Origin: Burkholderiaceae bacterium
GTDB lineage: Bacteria > Pseudomonadota > Gammaproteobacteria > Burkholderiales > Burkholderiaceae_C
Assembly: GCA_018780645.1 (NCBI GenBank)
Contig: JADMJJ010000004.1
Span: 1 to 64,000, forward strand
Length of the DNA stretch: 64,000 bases
Direction of reading: 5' to 3'
Shown: piece by piece, positions 20,569 to 28,530 of the stretch
Position numbering within the stretch: the stretch's first letter is position 1
Layout: every line of letters starts with the position of its first letter
Position numbers and translations under genes: made by a program
The notes under the pieces: generated by a model
The model's database searches: none
The model's input: only the letters and a program-made list of their open reading frames with translations
What the model was told of the DNA's origin: nothing

Positions 20569-22059
20569 TCAGGCCTTGCGCACAAACGCACGCAACTCGG
20601 CCGCCATGCGCACCAGCGAGGGCTGGTGGATATACATCATGTGGCCGGCCTCGAAGTAGCTGACGGTGATGTTGCCGGCCAGCGCATCACGCAGGCCCAG
20701 GTGGCTGAGCGTGTAGTCGCCGGCTCCGTGTGGCGTGGCCAGGTCGTAGTAGCCGCTGGCCACATAGACGCGCATATGCCTGTTGCTGTGCATGGCGCGG
20801 CGCAGGCTGTCGCCGATGTTGACGTATTTGTTGGCGAAGTCCTTCCAGGTCCAGGTCTTCCACAGCGGCGCCAGCACCAGATAGGGGGCGTCGCTGTCGA
20901 ACTTGAGCTTGTCGCGCAGCAGCTGGTTGATGCCGGCCGCATAGGCGCCGGCCAGATTCGACATGCCCGGGTCTTCCTCGGGGTGCTCGCCGCCATCGTC
21001 GCGGTCCTGGCCGATGAAACGGCTGTCCAGCCGACCCACGACCTCGCCGCGGCTGCGCAGCAGCTCCTTGAAGTAGCGGAACTCGGTCGGGCGCAGATCG
21101 CACTTCAGCACATAGTCGACCGACAGGCCGCTGTACAGGGCCAGCTGCTCGGCGATGCGCTGCCGGGCCTTGGGGTCAAGTCGTGAGCCCTGCATCAGGG
21201 CCAGGTGGTAGTCGCCGTTGGCGAAAGCCTCCGCGGCGGCCACCACCTCGGCCAGCGGCTTCTTCTGCAGGGCAGGCTGCAGGGCCTTGTGGTACCAGGC
21301 GGTGGCGGCATAGGTGGGCAGGTACAGCGGGTAGGGCAGCTCGTTGCCGTGGTCGAAGCTGAGGGTCTGCATGTCTATGGCCAGCGAGATCAGCATCACC
21401 CCGTTGAGGAAGATGTTGTGCTTCTCCTGCAGATGGCGCGACAGGCCGGCGCCCCGCGTCGTGCCATAGCTCTCGCCGATCAGGTACTTAGGGCTGGCCC
21501 AACGGTTGTAGCGGGAGAGGTAAAGGCGGATGAACTCGCCAACCGATTCGAGATCGCGCTGGTATTCGTGGAACTCGGCCACCTTCTCGCCCTCGGCGAC
21601 GCGCGAGTGGCCGGTGCCCACCGGGTCGATGAAGACCAGGTCGGAGTCGGTCAGCAGGGTGAACTCGTTGTCCACCAGGCCATAGGGCGGCGGCGGGGCA
21701 TTGCCGATCTCGTCGGTGAGCACGCGCTGCGGGCCGAGTATGCCCAGATGCAGCCACACGCTGCTGGAGCCCGGCCCTCCATTGAAGCTGAAGGTGACAG
21801 GTCTTGTCTCGGGCTTCTTCACCCCCTTCAAGGTGTAGGCGGTGAAGAACAGGGCGGCGCGGGCCTTGTCGCCCTTGTGCTCGCCGTCCTTGGCCTCGGG
21901 CTCGTGCAGCACCAGGGTGCCGCAGACGGCGGTGTACTCCAGCGTCTTCTTGCCGATCTGCAGCTTGTGCTCGGTGATGACCAGGCGTTCCTGGGGCTTC
22001 GGGCGATCTGCGGCCTTGTCGGCGGTGGCGGAGACGTCCGGGGTGTTGGGATTGACCAT
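20569..22059 (-). CDS. Peptidase S10 family protein (serine carboxypeptidase-like)
   Basis: 496-residue alpha/beta-hydrolase of the S10 carboxypeptidase family. Visible: the oxyanion segment FSFNGGPGSSSVWLHLG, the nucleophile elbow YLIGESYGTTRGAGL, a candidate acid in VASGYYDLATPHGAG and the catalytic histidine in YFEAGHMMYIHQPS. Known members remove C-terminal residues from peptides at acid pH. Unlike most secreted family members the N-terminus (MVNPNTPDVSATADKA) shows no signal peptide. Convergent neighbours are absent; it sits between the TPR-GGDEF genes and the divergent DUF429 gene. Confidence 0.9.
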   Translation of the reverse strand: MVNPNTPDVSATADKAADRPKPQERLVITEHKLQIGKKTLEYTAVCGTLVLHEPEAKDGEHKGDKARAALFFTAYTLKGVKKPETRPVTFSFNGGPGSSSVWLHLGILGPQRVLTDEIGNAPPPPYGLVDNEFTLLTDSDLVFIDPVGTGHSRVAEGEKVAEFHEYQRDLESVGEFIRLYLSRYNRWASPKYLIGESYGTTRGAGLSRHLQEKHNIFLNGVMLISLAIDMQTLSFDHGNELPYPLYLPTYAATAWYHKALQPALQKKPLAEVVAAAEAFANGDYHLALMQGSRLDPKARQRIAEQLALYSGLSVDYVLKCDLRPTEFRYFKELLRSRGEVVGRLDSRFIGQDRDDGGEHPEEDPGMSNLAGAYAAGINQLLRDKLKFDSDAPYLVLAPLWKTWTWKDFANKYVNIGDSLRRAMHSNRHMRVYVASGYYDLATPHGAGDYTLSHLGLRDALAGNITVSYFEAGHMMYIHQPSLVRMAAELRAFVRKA

Positions 22060-22082
22060 GGGGGATGGGGGAGTGACCTAAA

Positions 22083-22937
22083 GTGCGCAGCATGCATGCT
22101 AGTTCGCCGCGCCACCATACGCACTTGTTTGGGATTGACTTCAGCAGTGCGCCCAGCGCACGCAAGCCCATCGTCGTGGCCGGCGGCGAGCTGAGCGGCG
22201 CGGCCGTTCGGCTCACGGGTCTGCAGGCACTGCCGACGCTGACCGCGTTTCGGTGCTGGCTTGACACCCCGGGCCCCTGGCTGGGCGCCTTCGACTTTCC
22301 GTTCGGCCTGCCGCGAGAGCTGGTGCAGGCGCTGGGCTGGCCACAGCAGTGGCCCGCGCTGATGCGGTTTTACGCCGCGCAGCCGCGTGCCGATCTGCGT
22401 CAGCAGTTCGCGGCCTTCTGCGATGCACGGCCGGTGGGAGGCAAGTTCGCGCATCGGGCCTGCGATGTGCCGGCCGGATCCTCACCGTCCATGAAGTGGG
22501 TCAATCCGCCGGTGGCCTGGATGATGCATGCCGGCGTGCCGCTGCTGATGGATGCCGGCGTTGATCTGCCCGGCCTGCAGGGGGGCGATCCACAGCGGGT
22601 GGCGTTGGAAGGCTATCCGGGCCTGCTGGCGCGCGAGCTGATCGGCCAGCGCAGCTACAAGGCCGACGACAAGGCCCGCCAGACTCCGGAGCGCCTGATC
22701 GCGCGCAAGGATCTGCTGGACGCGCTGGAGCAGGGCCGAACGCGGCTGCAGCTGCGCCTGCGGCTGAGCCATGCACAGCGCGACGCGCTGGTGGCCGATG
22801 CCAAGGGCGATCAGCTCGATGCGGTGCTGTGCCTGATGCAGGCGGCCTGGGCCAGCAGCCGGCCCGGCCATGGTGTGCCAGCCGATGCAGACCCCTTGGA
22901 GGGCTGGATCGTCAGCGCCGGATCAAGCCTCAGCTGA
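22083..22937 (+). CDS. DUF429 family protein (predicted RNase H-like fold)
   Basis: 284 residues. The N-terminal GIDFSSAPSARKPIVVA and GAFDFPFGLPRELVQ fit the DUF429 family, which has an actin/RNase H-like fold and is thought to be a nuclease, without proven substrate. The later segment KADDKARQTPERLIARKDLL and the acidic DAKGDQLDAVLC, with its conserved aspartates, also match. A GTG start has GGGGGAG upstream; ATG at 22092 is an alternative. Divergent from the S10 peptidase gene and overlapping the convergent TPR gene by 8 bases. Confidence 0.75.
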   Translation: MRSMHASSPRHHTHLFGIDFSSAPSARKPIVVAGGELSGAAVRLTGLQALPTLTAFRCWLDTPGPWLGAFDFPFGLPRELVQALGWPQQWPALMRFYAAQPRADLRQQFAAFCDARPVGGKFAHRACDVPAGSSPSMKWVNPPVAWMMHAGVPLLMDAGVDLPGLQGGDPQRVALEGYPGLLARELIGQRSYKADDKARQTPERLIARKDLLDALEQGRTRLQLRLRLSHAQRDALVADAKGDQLDAVLCLMQAAWASSRPGHGVPADADPLEGWIVSAGSSLS

Positions 22938-24057
22938 TCAGCGACTGACCGTCGAACTCCAGCAAGATGGCATGCATGGCCTGCTGCAGTTCGAGCAGGC
23001 GGGGCAGGGCGCTGTCCTTGGCGTGGGCCATGCGGTGGCGCAGGCGCTGCTCGCGCTGCGCGGCCTGTTCGGCGGCTTCATCCTGGCCGAGGTCACGCAA
23101 GGCCCGGGCCTGGGTGGCGTGCCCGTCGGCCAGCAGGCCCACCATGCTGGGATGGTCGGCCTCGGCCAACAACTCGGCCAGCAGATCCAGCGCCTCCTGC
23201 GGGCGGCCCTGGCGCTGGCGCAGCCGGGCCAGCCATTCGGCGGCGGTCAGCGCCAGCGCGCGGTAGCCGGACTCGCGGCAGATCCGCAGCGAAGCCTCCA
23301 GCAAGGGCTCGGCCTTGTCTTGCTTGCCGGACAGCAGGCTGGCCATGGCAATGTTCAGGCCCAGCGTGGCCTTCAGAAGCGGCACCTCGGCGCGACCAAG
23401 TGCAGCCTGGGCCTGCGACAGATAGCGTTGCATGCGCTCCACGGTGGCCTGGGCCTGATCGGTCTCGCCCTGGCGCAGATGCTGATCGACGGCGAGATTG
23501 GAGCCGGCCAGCAGGCCGTTGAGCGCGCGCGCCTCCTCGCCATAGTCGGCGCCCTCGCGTGAGCGGCTCAGGGTCTGCAGCATCAGCAGCTCTGCTTCGT
23601 GGCTCCTGCCCATGCGCCAGTAGCAGGCGGCCATGATGTGCAGGGCCCGCGGCACATAGCGGGGCAGATCGTGGTGTGTGGCGAAAGCGCTGAGATCCTG
23701 CGCCAATGACAACGCGGCCTGGTGCGCATACATCTCGCCGCAGGCCGCGGCGCTCAGGGCCATGGCCTCGGCCTGATCGGCCGGCCGCTGCAGCTTTGTC
23801 CAAAGCGTCAACGCCTGCGCCCCATGCTCGGCACAGGCCAGATAGCCGGCCAGGCGCATATGGGCACGGGCCAGCAGCATCTGGCACTCGGCCTCGCTGG
23901 CTGTGGCGCCCAGGCGCCGCGCCAGGCTCAGCGCGCCATGCGCCTGCTCCAGGCTGGCCTGCACATGACCATCGAGCGTGCTGGCGCGGGCGCGCTCAAG
24001 CTCGGTGTCGAGCTCGGCCTGCAGGGATAGGTTGTCTTCACTGGCCATCGACCCCAT
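22930..24057 (-). CDS. TPR-repeat protein lacking GGDEF, related to the TPR-GGDEF pair
   Basis: 375 residues composed of alpha-helical TPR-like repeats, for example ALTLWTKLQRPADQAEAMAL and ACYWRMGRSHEAELLMLQTL. The repeat layout and wording resemble the N-terminal halves of the two diguanylate cyclases about 2-5 kb downstream on the same strand, but the protein stops where their coiled coil would begin and has no catalytic domain. It may be a truncated paralogue that competes for, or scaffolds, the partners of the cyclases. No membrane segment or signal peptide. Start at 24057; ATG at 24048 is possible. Confidence 0.75.
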   Translation of the reverse strand: MGSMASEDNLSLQAELDTELERARASTLDGHVQASLEQAHGALSLARRLGATASEAECQMLLARAHMRLAGYLACAEHGAQALTLWTKLQRPADQAEAMALSAAACGEMYAHQAALSLAQDLSAFATHHDLPRYVPRALHIMAACYWRMGRSHEAELLMLQTLSRSREGADYGEEARALNGLLAGSNLAVDQHLRQGETDQAQATVERMQRYLSQAQAALGRAEVPLLKATLGLNIAMASLLSGKQDKAEPLLEASLRICRESGYRALALTAAEWLARLRQRQGRPQEALDLLAELLAEADHPSMVGLLADGHATQARALRDLGQDEAAEQAAQREQRLRHRMAHAKDSALPRLLELQQAMHAILLEFDGQSLIS

Positions 24058-24143
24058 TATTGCGGTTGCCGGCGGGCCTCGGCCCCTGATCTGCCTCCCG
24101 CGGATTGCATTACCCGCAAATACGCCACAGTCCGGCTGGTCGT

Positions 24144-24560
24144 TCAGGCCAGCAGGTTGAAGTCAGCCCGGTACAGCTCGTTACCCTGCGCCGACGCTCC
24201 GGCCGGTTGCATGAACAGGGTGATGCGTTGGCCTGTGCGATGGGTCAGCTGATGGGTGCCAGCGACCAGCCCATCGGCCGGTGCGCCGCTGAACAGCAGG
24301 CTGAATTGCTCAGCCGCCGCTCCGGCGGTCGATCCGGCGCGGACCTCGGTCAGGCGCAGCCGTCCGCCAGCAACGACGAAATCGTCGCCCAGATAGCGCC
24401 GCCATTTCGCCATCGCCAGATCAGGCCCCAGCTCGGGCGGGCGCGCCCCGAAACCGGCCGTGGCCGCATCACATTGCTGCGGGGTGGTGCCGGCCGCCAC
24501 GACGTGGCCCGCGGCTCCGACCAGGGCGCAACCGCCCAGCACGAATTCACGCTTGTTCAT
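24144..24560 (-). CDS. Exported DUF6916-like protein of the tail-collar cluster
   Basis: 138 residues starting MNKREFVLGGCALVGAAGHV, a signal sequence that could be a lipoprotein or Sec signal (cysteine at residue 11). The mature part has the pattern FSLLFSGAPADGLVAGTHQL and ITLFMQPAGASAQGNELY, which matches small DUF6916-type proteins seen next to tail-collar genes. No activity is known. Its start overlaps the end of the GNAT gene by 14 bases, which implies translational coupling in the cluster. Confidence 0.65.
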   Translation of the reverse strand: MNKREFVLGGCALVGAAGHVVAAGTTPQQCDAATAGFGARPPELGPDLAMAKWRRYLGDDFVVAGGRLRLTEVRAGSTAGAAAEQFSLLFSGAPADGLVAGTHQLTHRTGQRITLFMQPAGASAQGNELYRADFNLLA

Positions 24561-25047
24561 CGCAGGTCTCCAAGGACAGGGGGCGGGTGGCCGGCGCGGG
24601 CCACCAGGCCATTTCGAGATAGGGGCCCTGCCGACCGGTGACGCGCAGCCCCAGCCGTTCATACAGGCGGCGCGCCGGGTTCTCGGCCATCACATGCAGA
24701 CGCAGCGCCTGGCCCTGGCCTTGGGCCTGTTGCAACAGGGGCTGCAGACAGCGCGTGCCCAGCCCCCGCCCGCGCCACTGCGGCAGCAGGCTGATGTCGA
24801 GCACGAGGAGCTCGCGCGCATCCCGATGCAGCCATAGCCGACCCACGGGCAGGCCGTCGAGCTCGATGATCTGCTGCTGGGCGGCCGGATAGCGGCTCGT
24901 GTAGCTGGCGTGCTGGGCCTTGAACTGCAAGACGATGAAGGCATCGCGGGTGTCCCGTTCGAACAGGGCCAGTTCCTGCTCGCGTGTGCTGGCATAGAGG
25001 ACCTGAAGCCAGGGCTGATCGGCGACGGTGGCGGGGCGCAGCTGCAT
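24547..25047 (-). CDS. GNAT family N-acetyltransferase
   Basis: 166-residue acetyl-CoA-dependent acyltransferase fold. The acetyl-CoA pyrophosphate loop is LPQWRGRGLGTRCLQPLL, and NPARRLYERLGLRVTGRQG is the C-terminal motif B region. The start MQLRPATVADQPWLQVLYAS was chosen because it begins the GNAT fold; the frame is open upstream into the collar gene. Located between the tail-collar genes and the DUF6916 gene with overlaps or 7-base gaps, so it probably serves this cluster, perhaps by acetylating one of its products. Substrate unknown. Confidence 0.85.
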   Translation of the reverse strand: MQLRPATVADQPWLQVLYASTREQELALFERDTRDAFIVLQFKAQHASYTSRYPAAQQQIIELDGLPVGRLWLHRDARELLVLDISLLPQWRGRGLGTRCLQPLLQQAQGQGQALRLHVMAENPARRLYERLGLRVTGRQGPYLEMAWWPAPATRPLSLETCDEQA

Positions 25048-25054
25048 GGCGGAC

Positions 25055-25576
25055 TCAGGGGCGGGCCGGAAAGACACCTTGCAGGGCAATGATGAAGGTC
25101 AGGGCCAGATAGGGATGGCGGTTGTTGTGCGCCTGCGAGCCGCCGGCCGGGCTCAGCGTCTGTGGCGCCATCGCCTGCGGATTGCTCGGCGCCTTGTAGA
25201 TGGTGGCGCCGCCATTGACGGGGGACAGCATCGTGTCGGGAGCCGGCGTGCCGGTGGTCGGCGACAGGGCGGCCTTGAGCCCATGGCCGTGCGCGGGCAG
25301 TTCACCGGGCAGCAGGGTCACCGTCGCCGTGCCACCGCTTTCGCCCAGAGTTCTGTCCGTCAGCCCTGGGCCCTGGCCATGATGCATCGGAAAGCGAGCC
25401 TGCAGATTGGGCAGGCCGAAGGTGGACTTGCCATCACCGCCATAGGTGGTGCCCAGCAGCGAGAACAGGGCGGTGTTCTGCGAGATCGGCAGCAGCTGAC
25501 CATTGCACAAGGCCCAGCCCCTGGGAGGGAAGTTGCCGGTGAAGATGCGGATCTCGGCCACAAAAGGGTCTGACAT
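25055..25576 (-). CDS. Phage tail collar (microcystin-dependent MdpB-type) protein 3
   Basis: 173 residues of the tail-collar family (COG4675/PF07484). The N-terminal motif PFVAEIRIFTGNFPPRGWAL and CNGQLLPISQNTALFSLLGT are diagnostic, followed by TTYGGDGKSTFGLPNLQARF. An HGH pair in LPAHGHGL corresponds to the HxH metal site of T4 short tail fibre gp12. C-terminal NNRHPYLALTFIIALQGVF is the family end. No signal peptide. Third of three paralogues in a leftward operon with no other phage genes. Confidence 0.88.
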   Translation of the reverse strand: MSDPFVAEIRIFTGNFPPRGWALCNGQLLPISQNTALFSLLGTTYGGDGKSTFGLPNLQARFPMHHGQGPGLTDRTLGESGGTATVTLLPGELPAHGHGLKAALSPTTGTPAPDTMLSPVNGGATIYKAPSNPQAMAPQTLSPAGGSQAHNNRHPYLALTFIIALQGVFPARP

Positions 25577-25593
25577 CGCGGCGCTCCTGGTTT

Positions 25594-26112
25594 TCAGCTC
25601 GGTGACGGAAAGATGCCGAACAGGGAAATGATGAAACTCACGGCCTGGTACGGCGCCATGTTCTCGTGCGGCTGATTGCCACCCTGCTGGGTGACGGCAT
25701 TGGCCGCCATGTCATTGCTGGGCACGCCGCTGCCATAGAACTGCGTGGCCGCCGATGCGGCCAGCACCCCGTTGGGGCCGGCGCCAACCACGGCAGCGGC
25801 GGTCGAGGCATTCAGCTGATGCCGGTGCTGGGGCATCTGGCCGGCCGTCAGGGTCACGGTTTCGCTGCCGCCGGTTTCGGCCAGCGTCCGGCTGTCCAGG
25901 CCCGGGCCTGTGCCCTGATGCACCGGCACCCGGCCGCGCAAATCGGGCAGCGCAAAGGTGGTCTCGCCATTGCCGCCATAGGTGGTGCCGATCAGCTGGA
26001 ACAGCACTTCGTTCTCGGCGATGGGCAACACCGAGCCGTCGCAGAACATCCAGCCGAGCGGCGCAAAGGTGCCGCCGAACATGCGGATCTCACCAACAAA
26101 GGGTTGTGACAT
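25594..26112 (-). CDS. Phage tail collar (MdpB-type) protein 2
   Basis: 172 residues. PFVGEIRMFGGTFAPLGWMF, CDGSVLPIAENEVLFQLIGT and TTYGGNGETTFALPDLRGRV identify the collar domain; the HxH pair is in MPQHRHQLNAS and the end is PYQAVSFIISLFGIFP. Seventeen bases separate it from the downstream paralogue. Divergence among the three copies is moderate in the middle (residues 95-145) and low at the ends, which suggests specialised receptor-like loops on a common frame. Confidence 0.88.
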   Translation of the reverse strand: MSQPFVGEIRMFGGTFAPLGWMFCDGSVLPIAENEVLFQLIGTTYGGNGETTFALPDLRGRVPVHQGTGPGLDSRTLAETGGSETVTLTAGQMPQHRHQLNASTAAAVVGAGPNGVLAASAATQFYGSGVPSNDMAANAVTQQGGNQPHENMAPYQAVSFIISLFGIFPSPS

Positions 26113-26142
26113 GGGAGTTCCCCTGAAGCTGAAGTCGGAGCG

Positions 26143-26652
26143 TCAGTCGCGCGACGGGAAGATGCCCTGCAGAGCGATCACGAAATTGAGCGTCAGAAAG
26201 GGCTGCATGTTCGGGTGCGGCTGGCTGCCTCCGCTCAAACCCACGGCGGCCGGATTCAGGGGGCTGACCGCCGTGGCCGGCGGGGCGTAGATGTCACGCC
26301 CACCGCGGGCCTTGGCGGCCGGTACGGCCAGCCCGGGGTTGCTGGCATTGGCGAAATCCCGCGAGGCCTGCATTGCATGCTGGTGCATGGGCATTTCCGC
26401 CTGCGTCAGCGTGTGCAACTCCTCGCCGGCGCGTTCGCCCAGCGCCATGCCCTCGCCCCAGTGCGCCGGGCTGCGCCCGCGCAGGTCGGGCAGGGCAAAA
26501 TTGGTCTGGCCATTGCCGCCATAGGTCGTGCCCAGGATGGAGAACAGGGCCTGGTTCTGATTGATGGACAGCAACTGACCGTTGCACAGCGCCCAGCCCT
26601 TGGGCGCAAAGTTGAAGCTGGTGATGCTGATCTGGCCGAGAAAGGGTTCCAT
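26143..26652 (-). CDS. Phage tail collar (MdpB-type) protein 1
   Basis: 169 residues from MEPFLGQISITSFNFAPKGW, preceded by AAGGA at good spacing. It has CNGQLLSINQNQALFSILGT, the TTYGGNGQTNFALPDLRGRS block, the HxH pair in EMPMHQHAMQAS and the family end FLTLNFVIALQGIFP. First of the three collar genes and downstream of a PEP-CTERM gene. In other bacteria such proteins have been called microcystin-dependent, but their role is not established. Confidence 0.88.
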   Translation of the reverse strand: MEPFLGQISITSFNFAPKGWALCNGQLLSINQNQALFSILGTTYGGNGQTNFALPDLRGRSPAHWGEGMALGERAGEELHTLTQAEMPMHQHAMQASRDFANASNPGLAVPAAKARGGRDIYAPPATAVSPLNPAAVGLSGGSQPHPNMQPFLTLNFVIALQGIFPSRD

Positions 26653-26739
26653 GGCGAGTCCTTCAGTCAATCAGTTGGATACGGCTCCGCGGCCCAGACC
26701 ATCGCATCCGCCTCGACCGGCCACGAGCCGAGGGGGGCG

Positions 26740-27432
26740 CTAGCGCTCGCGCCGCCTGCGGTGCAACAGGCCGCCCATCAACAGGCCACCGGCCAGCAGC
26801 AGGCTGCCGGTGGGCAGCTCGGGCACGGCCACGGTCACCAGATCGATGCGCAGATCCACCCGGCCGTTGCTGGAGCCGGTGCCCCGGTCCTTGAACACCA
26901 GGGTGTCGAGGTCGACGGTCAGCTGATGGGCATTCAGCAGCTTGATATAGCTGCTGGGGTCGGTGGGACTGACCAGGCCGCTGAAGCCGGTGTCCAGGAA
27001 GCCGTCCCTGTCGCTCAGCACCAGACCGACGATCTGCTGGCCGGCAATGTTCAGATTGCTGAAGTCGAGTCGCGCATGGGCGCCGCCCGCACCCAGATAC
27101 CCGGTGACCCAGTCGCCATTGCCCAGTTCGGCGCCGGTGGCAAGCGTCATCCGTATCGAGTTGCCGGAGAAGCCGATCTGCTCCAGTGGCAACATCCAGC
27201 CGCCGACGAAACTGCCATCGCCGGGCGACAGCTTCAGACCGTCCGCGCCGCTGACCACATCGCTGCCGCCCAGAGGCGTGCTGTCGCCGACGATGCCGCC
27301 GGGCGCCAGCAGCGAAACCGTCACGTCAGCGCTGAAGGCCGCCTGGGCAGGCGTGCCCAGCAGGGCCGTGAGCGCCAGCGCCGCTGCGCTGCATAGCCTG
27401 GCGAGACCTCGATTGAACTCGAACACGCGCAT
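26740..27432 (-). CDS. PEP-CTERM-like sorting signal protein
   Basis: 230-residue exported protein with signal peptide (LCSAAALALTALLGTPAQA) and a C-terminal anchor of the PEP-CTERM type: VPELPTGSLLLAGGLLMGGL then LHRRRRER. The central domain has repeated acidic/Gly turns (LDFSNLNIAGQQIVGLVLSD, GFLDTGFSGLVSPTDPSSY) typical of beta-sandwich surface proteins. A strong GGAGGAG ribosome-binding site lies 7 bases before the ATG, so it should be well translated. It is 87 bases upstream of the tail-collar genes on the same strand and may be in their operon. Confidence 0.78.
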   Translation of the reverse strand: MRVFEFNRGLARLCSAAALALTALLGTPAQAAFSADVTVSLLAPGGIVGDSTPLGGSDVVSGADGLKLSPGDGSFVGGWMLPLEQIGFSGNSIRMTLATGAELGNGDWVTGYLGAGGAHARLDFSNLNIAGQQIVGLVLSDRDGFLDTGFSGLVSPTDPSSYIKLLNAHQLTVDLDTLVFKDRGTGSSNGRVDLRIDLVTVAVPELPTGSLLLAGGLLMGGLLHRRRRER

Positions 27433-27517
27433 GCCGTACTCCTCCGGTGACGGGCATCACCAGCCAAGTACATCAAATCACGTTGCGCCGTTGCGGTCAT
27501 CCCCCAAAGGCTTGGGG

Positions 27518-27605
27518 GGCAGGGCAAACTTACTTTCTCATCAAGGTCGATTTGCCCTCTGCCGTAGGCAGGGCAAACTTACTTTCTCATCAAGGTCGAT
27601 TTGCC
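27518..27605. repeat. Tandem duplication of the 3-prime end of the arginase gene
   Basis: A 39-bp segment (27567-27605) that contains the last seven codons and the stop of the arginase gene plus following bases is repeated identically at 27518-27556, with a 10-base spacer. The segment is bounded by GGCAAA and TTTGCC, so each copy can fold into a weak hairpin with the 6-bp stem. It looks like a slippage or repeat-mediated duplication that left the intact stop codon in the copy nearest the gene. No known mobile element is involved. Confidence 0.85.
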
Positions 27606-28493
27606 AAACAGGCTCTCGATCAGATCCACTGCCAGCTGGGCGGTCTTGTTGCGCACATCCAGCGCCGGATTGAGCTCCATCACGTCCAGCGAGGCCAGCA
27701 GGCCCGTGTCGGCGATCATTTCCATGCACAGCTGGGCTTCGCGGTAGGTCGGGCCGCCGGGGATGGTGGTGCCGACGCCGGGGGCGATGTCGGGGTCGAG
27801 AAAGTCGACGTCGAAGCTGACGTGCAGATGGGTGTTGGCGTCCAGGGTGGCCAAGGCCAGCTCCATGGTGTGGCGCATGCCCATCTCGTCGATGAAGCGC
27901 ATGTCGAAGACCTCGAGATCCTGCTCATGCACGAGGCGTTTCTCGCCCTCGTCGACGCTGCGTATGCCGATCTGGCGTATCCACTTCGGGTTGATCGCCG
28001 GCACCTGGCCGCCGATCTCGATCAGCTGCTTTGGCCCGAGGCCGCACAGGCAGGCTACCGGCATACCGTGGATATTGCCGCTGGGCGTCAGCTGGCTGGT
28101 GTTGAAGTCGGCATGGGCGTCCAGCCAGAGGATGCGCAGCTTCTTGCCCTTTTCGCGGCAGTGGCGGGCCACGGCGCTGATCGAGCCCAGGCCCAGGCAG
28201 TGGTCACCACCGAGCAGTATGGGCAGGCGGCCCTGGTCCAGCTCGGCGTGGACGGCCTCGTGCACGGCCAGGTTCCAGGCGGTGACCTCGGGCAGATGGC
28301 GGTAGCCGTCCACCGGCGGCTGCCAGGGGTTGGACGGGCCGACCAGATTGCCGCGGTCCTGCACCTCCAGGCCATGGCTTTCCAGGATGGACTGGATATT
28401 GGCCACGCGCATGGCTTCGGGCCCCATGCTGGCACCACGGGCGCCGGCACCGATGTCGGTGGGCGCGCCAATCAGGCTGATGTGTCGTTTCAT
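27579..28493 (-). CDS. rocF: Arginase
   Basis: Cytoplasmic, manganese-dependent hydrolysis of L-arginine to ornithine and urea. The 304-residue product begins MKRHISLIGAPTDIGAGARG and has the metal ligands of the ureohydrolase family: LLGGDHCLGLGS, LDAHADFN (with STPSGNIHGMP nearby) and SFDVDFLDPDIAPGVGTT. The pattern fits RocF arginase rather than agmatinase or formiminoglutamase. The last bases of the gene are part of the tandem duplication described at 27518-27605. Upstream LOG gene is 38 bases away on the same strand. Confidence 0.95.
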   Translation of the reverse strand: MKRHISLIGAPTDIGAGARGASMGPEAMRVANIQSILESHGLEVQDRGNLVGPSNPWQPPVDGYRHLPEVTAWNLAVHEAVHAELDQGRLPILLGGDHCLGLGSISAVARHCREKGKKLRILWLDAHADFNTSQLTPSGNIHGMPVACLCGLGPKQLIEIGGQVPAINPKWIRQIGIRSVDEGEKRLVHEQDLEVFDMRFIDEMGMRHTMELALATLDANTHLHVSFDVDFLDPDIAPGVGTTIPGGPTYREAQLCMEMIADTGLLASLDVMELNPALDVRNKTAQLAVDLIESLFGKSTLMRK

Positions 28494-28530
28494 GGGCGCT
28501 GATTCTCGCTGCTCGGGCCTAGTGACATAT

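Noticed and set aside
25055-26652. Prophage remnant suggested by the tail-collar genes
   Set aside because: No other phage genes, no integrase and no att-like repeats are near; the neighbours are an acetyltransferase and a PEP-CTERM gene.
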